Shown here: positions 25,680-36,916 of the stretch, piece by piece
How positions within the stretch are numbered: position 1 is the stretch's first letter
Layout: every line of letters starts with the position of its first letter
DNA from: Paramecium octaurelia
Taxonomy: Eukaryota; Ciliophora; Oligohymenophorea; Peniculida; Parameciidae
Direction: 5' to 3'
Assembly (NCBI GenBank): GCA_905182995.1
Contig: CAJJDP010000008.1
Location: 514,506 to 578,505, forward strand
DNA: 64,000 bases
The notes under the pieces: generated by a model
Database searches by the model: none
Told to the model about the DNA's origin: nothing
What the model saw: only the letters and a program-made list of their open reading frames with translations
Program-made: the position numbers and the translations under genes

Positions 25680-26031
25680 TTATTTGTTTATTCTAAATTA
25701 ATTATAAATTAATATGATTATAAGAGAGCAAAAGTCAGTTAATATGAATTATTAGCAAACGCTAACTATGTAACCATTCTGAAAGCATGGCTTGTATTGA
25801 TTAACCAAATAACAAATTCAATTTATCAAGTATTTTGTCTTTATGACATTTGGATGAAATTTACGCTTATATATCAATTAGATTAAAGAATCTCTAACAA
25901 GAGTATTGCCATGTTTATATTTAATATTTATTGATTCATTTTGGATTCCTATATTTAGCTTAAGCTCTATTTTAGAAACATTATAATTCCTAATCACAAT
26001 TTAATACTACTTATCATTAATTTAATATCAA
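25680..26031. other. unassigned stretch, possible short membrane-like frame
   Basis: A + frame of about 75 codons without TGA at roughly 25707-25940 reads hydrophobic and aromatic (LLANANYVTILKAWLVLINQ), but it has no usable ATG. I could not make a convincing gene. Confidence 0.3.
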
Positions 26032-26322
26032 ATGGAAATATTTTGTTAGGTCTTAAAAAATAAGATATAATTTGGATCATTAAACCTGGTTAAACATATT
26101 GATAGTATTGCAATAATTTTAGAAGCTCATGATTAAAACATCAAGATGAATTTTAGTTAACTTCAAAAAGAATAAGAAGAAAAAGTAAATCAGATAAAAA
26201 ATTATCAGGAAGATAATGAAAAGATTATATCAGACATAAATTTATATATGAGATAGACAGAATAGTAGAAGATCTACATGAAATTAAAGAAAGATTTATT
26301 AAATGTTTATAGAAATTATTGA
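26032..26322 (+). CDS. hypothetical small helical protein, 96 aa
   Basis: Single exon, ATG 26032 to TGA 26320-26322. A short mixed N-terminus (MEIFCQVLKNKIQFGSLNLV) is followed by a Gln/Glu/Lys/Asn-rich coiled coil. No family recognised. Confidence 0.5.
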
Positions 26323-26408
26323 TAAAATATAGAGAAATCTTAAATACTAAATCAGTATTATGGAATTGTGAATATTTAATTCATAATATTCTCGAAATAA
26401 CATCATAT

Positions 26409-26457
26409 TAAGTTTAGTTTGTGTAATTAATGATATCACTAACTTAAACTAAACTTA
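26409..26457. repeat. 12-bp inverted repeat (hairpin)
   Basis: TAAGTTTAGTTT at 26409-26420 and its exact reverse complement at 26446-26457, spaced by 25 bp, in the gap after the small gene ending at 26322. It could fold as a hairpin; role unknown. Confidence 0.6.
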
Positions 26458-26623
26458 TGAAGGCAACTTAATAAAAGGTATAAATTTATTTAATATTTTG
26501 GAAATGAGCCATCATTCAATTATTATGTTGAATTATTTATATTTAATTCTCAAAAATATATTTTTAGATGTTTAGTTTTCATCATTAAATATACCAAATT
26601 TTATTAATTTTTTAATAAATAAA

Positions 26624-26917
26624 ATGAAGTTTGAAGAAATCATTAGAAAATATGTCAGTCCAATCAAAAGATTCGATCATGTTCTTCCAAATAATTATTC
26701 AGCCCAAGATATTTATAATTACTATGAAGAATTGGTAATTCATTTTGTGAATTAGGCTAAATTTAATGAAATTGAATCATTTACAAAAATCAGATTTACA
26801 AGAAAGTTTGCAGAAGTTGCATAAACACAAGACCAAATGGATTGGTTGAATGATAGAGCCAAGGAGATTTCTAATGTGGCAATGAGTTTGTTCAAACTTA
26901 GATTTCCTTAATTATGA
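26624..26917 (+). CDS. hypothetical small protein, 97 aa
   Basis: Single exon, ATG 26624, TGA 26915-26917. Helical and mixed composition (MKFEEIIRKYVSPIKRFDHV ... MDWLNDRAKEISNVAMSLFK), more like a folded domain than low-complexity sequence. No family recognised. It converges on GID8 with 48 bp between the stops. Confidence 0.65.
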
Positions 26918-26965
26918 GAAATAGAAGATATTAAAAAATAAAAACAATATATTTCTTAATTTGAG

Positions 26966-27689
26966 TCATTATTCTTTGAAGAATTACTCTTTAGATATTT
27001 CTATTATAGAAGGATATTGAAGTTTAAAATTCAAAATTTCTTAAGCCCTTTATAATATTTCATTTAGTATTCTTATTTTTGCTTGCTGATTTCCTTAGGA
27101 GTCTTAAAATAATTATTAATTGACTTCACACGCTACTTTGATTCTTTAAGAATTTTATGTTAAATGACTTAAAGGACATTAACTAAAGGTCTTTTATGCC
27201 AATAAGGACATAGCTTTTTCAATTTCATCAATAAGATGTGGCTTTATAAATAAAATTTATACTTAATCTTTTAAGAACTCTATAATTAACTTTTGAGCAT
27301 AGATTACAGCTTAGTCTAACTCATTTGTTTTGAAGTTCAGTTAGTTTTTGCATTTTGCATTTGAAAAGAATTTATTTATTATTGTTATTAGAATCCTTTT
27401 CAAGAGCCAAATCAATTTCACCATTTAAAATCCTAATCTCAATTCTCTCAATCATTTTATCTAGTTCTTTGTTCGAAATTTTACTATAACTAATTTTAAA
27501 TAATGCATTATATTCCAGCCTCTTTGGAAAATTTAATTGCAGCATCTCTATATCCTTCAACAATGAAGAAATTAAGAACAAATTCATTCCTTTTCGCTTT
27601 AGATATCACAATATTGTTTTAATTATGATGCCATTCTTCAGCAGAAATTTTTATCTCTTTTTTAATTCATTTAATTAATATTATTACAT
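26966..27689 (-). CDS. GID8: GID8/TWA1-like CTLH-complex subunit
   Basis: GID8 is a scaffold subunit of the GID/CTLH E3 ubiquitin ligase. Seen: a LisH region (NEFVLNFFIVEGYRDAAIKF), a CTLH-like stretch (ERIEIRILNGEIDLAL) and a CRA domain (LDQAVIYAQKLIIEFLK ... IDEIEKAMSLLAQ). ATG 27689, TGA 26966-26968. A frame change between SKEAG and KISNKELDKM (about 27475-27515) has no obvious GT...AG intron, and a further break lies near 27320-27340. Either unusual splicing or a base error is present. Family assignment rests on domain order and size. Confidence 0.75.
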
Positions 27690-28035
27690 AAAATTATTCA
27701 TATTCTAAATCATCATAATTTAGAAGTTTCTTTAAGTGAACTTTTTAAGAACGCTAAATTACACAAACTCATCTAAAAGATTGAGTTTTATTTACAGAAA
27801 TATCTAGTTCGAATTTCTTCGAGAATCCTTTTGATTTTAAATAGATAAATTTAATTTTCAGATATACTAATTAAATTTAATAGAGACTTTAAATTTATGA
27901 TCTTATTTATAATTCATAACAATTATGAAGTATTATATATATCATAATTTCATCAAAATTCTAATCAGAAATTATTATTTGATTTCCGATTAAATTATAC
28001 TTAATTATCTAAGAGATATGCATTAGAATACTCAG
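27690..28035. other. intergenic, AT-rich
   Basis: No frame of coding character with a start was found on either strand. Confidence 0.45.
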
Positions 28036-28507
28036 TCATTTCTTTCCTTGATTAATATTGAAGCCTTTTAAAAATATTGAATTTAATCTTCTTAATTGCT
28101 TAAGGTTATTTATCCTAATTAACCTTTATAAAAAGGGCTGAAAAAATTTTTCTTTACTTTAACTGATTTTTTGCATTTGCTTTTGGTTATGCAAATTATC
28201 TTTTTAAATTTCCAGATCATAATCTTATTTTTTTGGTAATTTCTTTTTTAAATTTCCTGACAATGAATAAACGTATTCTTAGTAAGGTTAAATTTTTAAG
28301 AAGGCTCTAAAATATGGTGCTTTCTATTTTAGTTTGACCTCACTCAATTCATCTTCTATTATTTAGGTCTTTAATGAGAATATTATAAGTAATAAGTAAT
28401 TATCCTTCAACAACTATAAATTTCAAACCAATTTTTTAATTTAACTTTTCAGAATTATTTTTTATAGTTTTACTTTTAGGACAATACTCTAAGTTATCAC
28501 TTATCAT
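28036..28507 (-). CDS. hypothetical basic protein, about 155 aa (5' part unresolved)
   Basis: A clear TGA-terminated frame (stop 28036-28038) encodes a Lys/Gln-rich helical protein with KQKAPYFRAFLKIQPYQEY and a basic C-terminus (LIRINNLKQLRRLNSIFLKG). A good ATG at 28507 opens another frame (MISDNLEYCPKSK). The two frames differ by one base near 28370-28440 and no intron of ordinary size joins them, so an unrecognised intron or a base error is likely. No family recognised. Confidence 0.5.
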
Positions 28508-29277
28508 ATAAATATAGATATATTTATTTAGTCTTTATTCCTTTATAATTAGTAAATTGAATTATCCCTTCTGCATTTTAAGAACTTTTGGTTTTAGTTT
28601 AATCTAATTTAATTAATAAATAAATTAGTATTTAGTATTTATGATAATTGAATTTGATTTTTTAAATAACTGTAGATCTTATTAATAGTATCCGCGGTCT
28701 TATACTGTAATAATTAAACCTATTTTGATTATAAATCCTTCAATCATTTTAATCCATAAAAAACTCACAATTAGCTAAATATTGATACATCAATCATATT
28801 AATCCATCTGAAATGTCGACTGGAATCGAAATTACTTTAGTTCCCATTGTTATAATAAATAACATGTTGCTACCCATAAATTAAGTTAATTCAATAAATC
28901 TAGATATCTAATTTGGTTTTTGTTAATATGAATGTGCATTTGCTTGTCCGTTAAGTATGAGAACACATCATAATAGCCATTTAAAACTGTTATTATTTTT
29001 AACAACAATAAATGTAGATTTATAATAGATTCAATCGATTTACAATTCAATTCTTTAAAGAAATAAATATATATCTCAAAAGTTCATTGTCTAGAGTATC
29101 CATTAATTGTGTAATAAGGCAAATTCTACTCTCTCTGCTTATTTTAGTAAATTAATATCTGAAGATTTGAATGCTGCTATTTGTAAAATGAATTAGTCAT
29201 GTTAGATTAATATCAGTCCTAACAATTTTATCAAAGTTATTATATTTAATCAAGAGTTAAATTAGTACATAAAATAG
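28508..29277. other. intergenic or upstream region with long TGA-free frame
   Basis: A + frame without TGA runs from ATG 28813 into the gene at 29278, but its codon choice and residue mix (MSTGIEITLVPIVIINNMLL and so on) look less coding than the known genes. Left unassigned. Confidence 0.35.
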
Positions 29278-29538
29278 ATGGGTTGTGGTTCTATAAAATT
29301 GCCAATGGAAACAAGTTAACCTATATAAATGAAGTAGAAAAGGCTGAAACTAAAGACCTCCTCAACTTTACCAGATGACATCAAAAAGAAAGTTTTTCGA
29401 AATAAGGATGGAAAGTTATTTTATATTGTTGAGGAAGATAATAAATACATTTAAGTTCCAATGTTGAATAGTGCAGAATAAAATAGTCTACTGAATAGAA
29501 GGAGACAAATGCGTACATAAAGTGATTAACTATTTTGA
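29278..29538 (+). CDS. small protein with MGCG acylation motif, 86 aa
   Basis: ATG 29278, TGA 29536-29538, single exon. It begins MGCGSIKLP: Gly2 plus Cys3 is the classic dual-acylation signal. The rest is basic and polar with a compact segment KVFRNKDGKLFYIVEEDNKY. It could be a membrane-tethered adaptor. The frame is open upstream to 28813, so a longer product is possible, but the acylation start is the more natural. Ends 38 bp before the convergent lipase. Confidence 0.55.
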
Positions 29539-29576
29539 TTAAATTAACTATATATTTTTATTTTTTCGATCTAAAA

Positions 29577-30517
29577 TCATTAGCAAATTAGCACTCCAAT
29601 GGCTAGGTTGTATCCCAAATAATTGCAATGATCATCCACACTCAAATCAACTAGATTTTGATTTGAACATCTTGGATCTTCCTTCTTTTCATCGTTACAA
29701 ATTTTAACACTAGATGTTATAATAATAATTATACTCTTTATGGAAGATGAGGAAATCTTTGTAATAGGCTTCTGTATTGATATGATGGAATCCTTGCACT
29801 TCCATTGGAAGATGAGGGACAGGATCATGATCGTGAGTCACTCTGAATTTGGCAGATGGATATATTGATTTGACATAGTTGAAGAATGCAGAATCTCCGA
29901 CTCTTGGTGATCCAAAGGAATAATAATGATCAACCCTATATCCATTCACAGTTAGCGCCACCAATGCATGTGTAGACAGTGCTCCTCCTAAACTATGGCC
30001 AGTAATGACTAATTTGGCATTTGGGTATTTGCTAGTCAATCTTTTGGCTGCATTTAACACTTAATCTTGAATGCCCAAATAGGAGTAGTAGAATCCTCTA
30101 AATATTAATATGATATGATAACCTATGCACTTGACAGTTGTTTGTACAATATGGGAATGAGGTTTTTATATAATTAATATCTTCAAACCAATTTTTAATC
30201 GACCAAGGAAGAGTTCCCCTGAAAACAATAATAATTTCATTGTGTTTTGGATCGTATCCTGAAAATCCTGCATTTTCATTTGTTGCATTAACAAATATTT
30301 AAACATCATCCATGTATGGTGTTTTACTACATGGTGTAGTACATGACCAATTTAGGATAACATTAGGATTGCAGTAACTAGCTGCACAGAAGTACCAATA
30401 TCTTGTAGCGGCTGTCTCATCGTATTCACTATTAGAATCAATAATGAAATCATCATCCTCTTAAGCCTGAGCACTCACTGTCAATATTAGAATGACGAAT
30501 AAGATATCAAATTTCAT
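29577..30517 (-). CDS. secreted class 3 lipase, 296 aa
   Basis: Alpha/beta hydrolase of the fungal-type class 3 lipase family. Signal peptide MKFDILFVILILTVSAQA; oxyanion region IIIVFRGT; nucleophile elbow KLVITGHSLGGALSTHALVAL with the catalytic Ser; GSPRVGD; catalytic Asp in THDHDPVPHLP; and the conserved late block (CNDEKKEDPRC ... DDHCNYLGYN) with the catalytic His. The paired cysteines fit a secreted or lysosomal enzyme. Two 25-nt introns (about 29709-29733 and 30082-30106); spliced length divisible by three. Confidence 0.93.
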
Positions 30518-30563
30518 ATTATTATAATATTAATTTTCAAATACGTATCTCACTTTTACATCG

Positions 30564-30965
30564 TCACTATTGCTTAAAAGCTTCTATTTTTTAATTAAAA
30601 ACAGTCAATATATAAATCCCCCCTATACTTTCCAGTTACTAGTTGTACTTCTTATTAAATAAAAACAAAAGAAGCTACTCTCCTTTCAATTTTATATTAT
30701 ATATAGCTTAATTTTGATCCCTTATTTCCTCTGATATAAGCCGTATCTTCTCAAAAATATTAGTACAATCTCTATCAATAAAATTCATATAAAGAATTGA
30801 TAAATAAATAAATTTATTTTTACTATTCTCCAATTGTAAAACCTAATTCCAATTTTAAAGGAATTGCCATTATTGATCTAGGATTTAAATTAATACCTAA
30901 ATTAGCACTTAATCTTTAGATAAATCATTTAGTTCATTTAAAATTAGTATATCAATCCAATCCAT
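30564..30965 (-). CDS. hypothetical helical protein, 133 aa
   Basis: Uninterrupted ATG 30965 to TGA 30564-30566. Acidic/helical N-terminus (MDWIDILILNELNDLSKDQV) and Gln/Leu-rich body. Further short frames lie upstream on the same strand (about 31000-31210) and could be extra exons, but no intron joined them cleanly. Its stop lies 46 bp upstream of the lipase start. No family recognised. Confidence 0.5.
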
Positions 30966-31554
30966 TTTTAAATTTGATCATTTGTCATCTAAACTTTTAA
31001 ACATTAATAGATAAAAGTAATAATGTTTGTTATTTGGTGATCTTAGGCTAAATTTTTTTGCTTAATGTAAAGACCATGATAAAATGGATCAATTTTTCTA
31101 TACATTGAAATCTCCAGCATACTTATTCTTATCATTTTATATTTAGTTCTTGAATCAATGAGTCTTTTTGTCTTTGATGCTGCAACGCAAATTGGTCATC
31201 TTTATACAAGTTTGATAAATCAATTAATTTTAATTCCGAAATTATGAAACATTTATTTTTCTTTATAAAATAATAAATAATAATATACTTAATATATCAT
31301 TATAATATAATTATCCTTGCAAGTGTTCCTTCATAAAATTATTAAGGCTAATTAATAGGGTCTATATATAATTGTTCTGATATAATATAAGTAACATATT
31401 TGGATGATGACAAAGTAAATTTTCAAATCAGAACTAAATACACATAACATAAAGTTATATGGAATATCATTACAATATCTATTATTTGCTTAAACAAGTT
31501 TTAAATTGTGTGTAAGGATAATTGTTAGACTTTTGAATTTATATTAATTAATAA
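30966..31554. other. intergenic with minor open frames
   Basis: Fragments on the minus strand (about 31000-31210) read as plausible peptide (MVFTLSKKIQPKITKQQ) but have no clear gene structure. Otherwise AT-rich. Confidence 0.35.
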
Positions 31555-34500
31555 ATGAATGAGTTATTTAGGAAATCATTTTAGGCTTCAACAGTTGATA
31601 CTAGATAAAGGTTGGCATCCAGATAGGCAAAATAGCATTAAGATACAACCATTCCAAAATCGATTCTAGATCAAAATGGAATCGAAAGATGGATCAATGA
31701 TATTTTGAGAGAAGCTTGTTTAAATGAGAAATAGAACAGTTTGAACAAATTGGGTCTTGACAGAAATACTTTAAAGGTTGTAAATGACTCTCTAATTTTC
31801 ATTGTAGAGTGCCGGAGTTAAGGATGAAGACGTTAGTAGGCTTTATCGCAGCATGTTTGTTTATACAGTGGGATTTTATGAAATGCTTCATGAAATGCTT
31901 AGAAATTTATAGTTAACAGCAGCCATTTGGAAGGTCTTTGGAATACTTTTGGAATATGTTGCTAAAGGAGATTTTTAATTTACAATAAATTAAATATAGT
32001 AAGAAACTTAATAAAAAATTGAAGAGCTGAATGAGACATTGACTTAAAGGGAGACTAAATTTAAATTAGTCGAAAAAAAGGCATAGGAAGAAATAATTCA
32101 ATTATAGAGCATGTTATAAGATATAACGGATTAGAATAATGTGTTAAAATTACAGAGAGACAATGCTGAGCTAGATTTCCAATAATCTAATACAGCATTT
32201 GAAGAAGAAGTAGCCTTAAGAATCAAATTTGAATATAGAATTAATGAAATTACGTCCATATATAGGGAATTAGCTTAAAGTTACTCATAATTGTGTGAGG
32301 AACTCCAAGAAATAAGAATACTGTATGACAAGACTAGTAATGATTTAATGAAATCCAAGAAATAATTAGAAATTGTGATTGAAGAAAAGGATATTAGAGA
32401 TAATGAAATTAATCATCTTAAACAAACAGTAGAAAACCAAAAAAGATAATTGGATGAAAAGGAAAACAAAATTCTAATATATGAGTTAAGAATTAACAAA
32501 TTAACGAAGATTTCAGTTAATGATTAAAGCATTTCAATGAATTATGAACATTAATTTAATCAATTATGTATGCAATTTTCAAAGTATAAGGAGGAAAACA
32601 TAATAAAGTAATTTATTTTATGAATTAAATTATAGATTACAAGAATTAGAAAAATATCAAAGAAATTATTAGGATGCCTTGGATTTAAATAAGAAGATAA
32701 CAAATGAGATTCAAATTATAAAATAAGAAAAATTTTAATTATAAACAGAAAATAATAAATATAAAATTACAGTTGAATCATTTGAATAATTGGAATAAGG
32801 ATATAGATCCAGCATTTTGTAATTGTAATAAGAAAATAGAGAATTAATTGAAGAACATGAAAATGAAATTAAGAAATTCTAAAAGATACAAGTAGAACAT
32901 TCATTTTAAGCACAAAGAATTTAGGTATAATAAAACGAGATTTTGGCATTGAATCAAAATATTTAACAAATGAAAATTGCAAAAATTCATTTGGATGAGT
33001 TATTTATCAAAGAGAAGGCTCAAGTAGAGTTATTATAAAATAGATTAGAAGGAAAAGAAGAAACCATTTTGGACATAGAAAAATGCTTAAGTTTCAGTCA
33101 ATAAAGATTGCAAACTTTGACAACCGAGATGAGTGAGTAGGAAAATAAATTAAGGATTAATTAATAGGACTTTACAGCAGCTGAATTATCATACAAGAAA
33201 TAAATTGAACAATTAGCAGAAACTTTAGAAAGGTAAAGACACGAACTTATTAATGAAAAAGATAAACTTGAAGCACTTCAAAATCAATTTGAATCCTAAA
33301 GAAAGGAATTAGCAGAGATTAAAGCTTTGTATAAAGTATAGGTTTTTGAGAATAATAATTTAGTTACTAAATAAATATGTTCGGATCGTATTATCAATAA
33401 TGATAACCAAAGATTTGGTGAATTTATTAATGAAGTCACTGATGTATAAGTTAAGTATGAAGATTCTTTAAGGCTGTATAAACAATTAGAAATTCAATAT
33501 TATGAATTAGAAAAAGCGATGAATAAGGATAAGGTGTTTTTAACAGGTGTATATGAAGGTAAAATTAGTAATTATAAATCAATGTAAAAGGAGATGGTTT
33601 CTAAGATGAAACTTGAAGATGCTTTAAGTTAATGGGATAGAACTAATCAAAAACTTATTAGATTAGATTAAGCATTTAAAAATCTTTACGAACAACTCAA
33701 ATAACTTAAAAGTGAAAATTAGGTTATCAACAAAGAAAATGAGGAGCTGAATTTTCATTTAAGAGAGCAAAAAAACGTAATTCAAAAATTAAAAACAGAT
33801 AACAAAAACATTACTAATAATTTAAAGCTAACAAAGTTCAAATAAATGATATATTGTTCCTGTCTTAAGGAAGTGAATAAATAGGTAAAATAATTAACAG
33901 ATCTACTACTATAAAACTAAAATAGTAATTTAGAGTTGAACAATGAATTAGCAAAAGTGAAGGAAGAAAATCTTAAATAAAAATAACTTATAAGAAGATA
34001 TAGGTTATCTGCTCAAGGGTAACAATAACCAAGTCAAATTCAACTAGAGGAATAAGATTCAGCAAACGATCTCTAAATTTTATAAATTAATAAATAACTT
34101 AACAAGTCTGAACATTTAAAATCAGAAAAATCTTAAGATGATTAACCAATTTCTCTTAATAATTCAATTCTTTTGTAAAATCAAACAAAATAACTAAAAA
34201 AATCTAAATTTTAAATTGAAGTAGAATAAATTGAATAGAATTTATCCAAAAAATAATAAGAAGAGTATTAATTAAAATTAGAGTAATTGTCATAAACTAT
34301 AGATTTAAAATAATCTTAAATTGAAAATAAAACTTAAAATTAACCATAAAAATTAAATAGTATTTAAATTAAGGATGATCTTCTTAATATTGACTAGAGT
34401 CAGTTTTCAAATGATAACGAAAGGAATTAACAAGCTGCTTATTAAAAGTCTCGTAGTATTAGTGTAAGTTAAGGAAGTAAAAGTCAGAGAAGCAACAAAT

Positions 34501-34622
34501 CATAAGGATAGATGGATTTCGTAGTGAGAGTCAAGAAAAATACTTTGATATAAAATGCAAAGATGAATTCAAAGTAATTTGGTAGATTATTTTAAATCAC
34601 TAGAGATCATTATCAATCTTGA
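31555..34622 (+). CDS. large coiled-coil protein, 1,002 aa
   Basis: The N-terminal about 130 residues look globular (RWINDILREACLNEKQN; MFVYTVGFYEMLHEMLRNLQ). From about residue 140 to 850 the protein is almost continuous heptad repeat, rich in Gln, Glu, Lys and Leu. The tail is Gln/Ser-rich and basic (VRVKKNTLIQNAKMNSKQFG). Introns of 31 nt (about 31779-31809) and 28 nt (about 32610-32637); spliced length divisible by three. TGA 34620-34622. Size and layout suggest a basal body, cortical or intracellular tether protein; function inferred from shape only. Confidence 0.85.
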
Positions 34623-34677
34623 ATATTATTAAAATACTATGAAATATCATCAATTATAATTTCTTGATAAAAATCTT

Positions 34678-35157
34678 TCAATTTCTTTTATCTTTGCCTT
34701 ATCTTTTTTGTAACCTAAATTGGAGGTTTTTATTTAAATGTCTCAATCTATTCTTATTATTCTTTTACACTAAATGATTTATTAAATAGCTTTTATTCTT
34801 TAGTTAAACTGAATTATCTTAGAGTACCACACAAAAGGGAATCAAATTTTAAGTCCCTGTTTTAGATGTTGGGATTTTTTTAATGGTCATCTATTCCAGT
34901 AAATATTTAGGTAACATAGAGTTGATTTTTTCGACTTGAAGATATTATTGGGAGATCTAATATTCTATCCTAAAACGATTGATTTTATTTTTTTGGTGTT
35001 AAATAGCGAGACTTGGCTTCTTTTTTATGGAGTAGGACTTAATTTTTACTATATTTTTCTTATTATATTGCTAAGGAAGCATTTCTAGGTTTATGGCGTT
35101 CAGAAAACATTAGTAAAATTGATTTCCTGGAGTTTATTTTCTGTTAGGATTAATCAT
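34678..35157 (-). CDS. hypothetical basic protein, 159 aa
   Basis: Uninterrupted, ATG 35157 to TGA 34678-34680. Highly basic with several Pro/Tyr/Gln-rich stretches (MINPNRKQTPGNQFYQCFLN; IKSYSIKKKPS). It converges on the long coiled-coil gene with 55 bp between the stops. No domain recognised. Confidence 0.65.
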
Positions 35158-35396
35158 ACATATTTGATCTATTTTTATATTAGATGACACAATCAAAATA
35201 TTATTAATAAATTATTTAGATCAGTATTAAAAATAAAGGGAGGATAGTTGACAATTATAATTACAATTTCATAATTCAGCTTTGACACAGGGATTAAATT
35301 AATATTAAAATTTAAGTTAATATAGAGGGAATTGTTAATGAATTAATATCAGATAAAGAAATTAAAAATATATAAAATATATCCGTTAATATATTA

Positions 35397-36724
35397 ATGT
35401 TAAGACAACGATCGACATCAAAGGGTAAGCATTTTGATAGGTATGAGTATCTAAGAATGTCAGGTTAGTCCCAGAGAAAGTCAATTTAAGCGATTATCAA
35501 ATTCACATGGTAGAGGATTAGAAAAATGAATCATTAAGAGAACTTGATCTGAATGAACAATTGAGAGTTGAAAACAGTCAAGCCAAATATAGTAGTCTAT
35601 TAAAACAAAAATTAATGGAAAACAAATCTTAATCCAGTCTCTTTGTCTATCAAAGGCAGCCATCAAAATATAAACCTTATATTTTTGAGAATGAATGTCC
35701 TTCTCCTGTTCGTAAAATAGCCAAGGCACCCTATAAGATTCTGGATGCCCCCAAAATTAAGGACGATTTCTATTATCAACTAGTAGATTGGAGTATGAAC
35801 AATTAGATAGGCGTGGGCCTTGGGAATTCAGTGTATACTTGGAATGCCATAACAAATGAAACTACCTAATTATTGGAAATCGAAGCTCCTGTTTGTGTTA
35901 GTAGTATTAAATGGTGTGATAGAAGTGAAATCATCGCAATAGGAGACGATACAGGAGCAGTCAGAATTTATGATATTGTTAAAGCTAAGATATTAAAAAC
36001 ATACGAGAATCATAATTCTAGAGTAGGTTGTTTAGATTGGAATGGGTGTAATATAACAAGTGGTAGTAGAGATAAGAGTATCTTATTTTAAGATATCAGA
36101 ACTAATAATGATTATGAATTGTCATTTCAAAGTCATAAACAAGAAGTTTGTGGATTGCAATGGAGTCCCAATGAACAATTTTTGGCTTCTGGAGGCAATG
36201 ACAATAATGTTATGATTCAATCAATAAAAATGCCAAATTAATCGATGTACGTATTCAAGGATCACATTGCAGCCGTTAAGGCTTTAGCATGGTCACCTCA
36301 TCAACCAAATATTCTCTGTAGTGGAGGTGGAACAACTGACAAATGTTTGAAATTCTGGAACACCTCAAATGGACAACTCTAAAATAGCATTGATACTGGT
36401 AGTTAAATTTGCAATATGAAATGGTCTACCAACACAAATGAATTAGTAACTTCACATGGGTATATATATAGTTTATAATAATCTTGTAGTTATTCTCTTA
36501 ATTAAGTTGCTGTTTGGAAAATGCCAAAGATAGAAAGAATAGCTACACTGTATGGCCATTCTTTTAGAGTTCTATATTTAGCCTTAAGTCCTGACGGAGA
36601 GAATATAGTAACAGGGAGTGGAGATGAAACTCTTAGATTTTGGAAGTTGTTTCCTTCAAAAAATAAAAATTCAAACCTTGTTAACCAATCTAAACTGGAT
36701 TCTATCAGATTGGATATTAGATGA
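35397..36724 (+). CDS. APC/C activator CDC20/CDH1 (Fizzy family), 424 aa
   Basis: WD40 protein that recruits substrates to the anaphase-promoting complex. C-box-like FDRLVPEK near the N-terminus, then a loose linker, KILDAPKIKDDFYYQLVDWS, seven WD repeats (VGLGNSVYTWNA, VGCLDWNGCNITSGSRDKSI, WSPHQPNILCSGGGTTDKC, LYLALSPDGENIVTGSGDE) and the terminal Ile-Arg (LDIR) that docks on APC/C. Introns of 23 nt (about 35441-35463) and 30 nt (about 36461-36490). It could be either CDH1/FZR or CDC20; linker and repeats do not decide. Confidence 0.93.
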
Positions 36725-36916
36725 TGATAATTAAGCAATCCTCTCTCATGTATAATAAATTACTATATCTTCAATTTTTGTATTTAATATTTATATATTT
36801 TGTAACATGGATGTATGAGATTGCGACCATACTATTATGACAAAGATCAATAGTAAAAATATATAGAAATTATGTTAAAATAAAAAGACAATTAATAAAT
36901 ATAATTGTAAAAAATA

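Noticed and set aside
36502..36738. Minus-strand 78-aa frame
   Set aside because: Antisense of the WD40 repeats of the CDC20/CDH1 gene.
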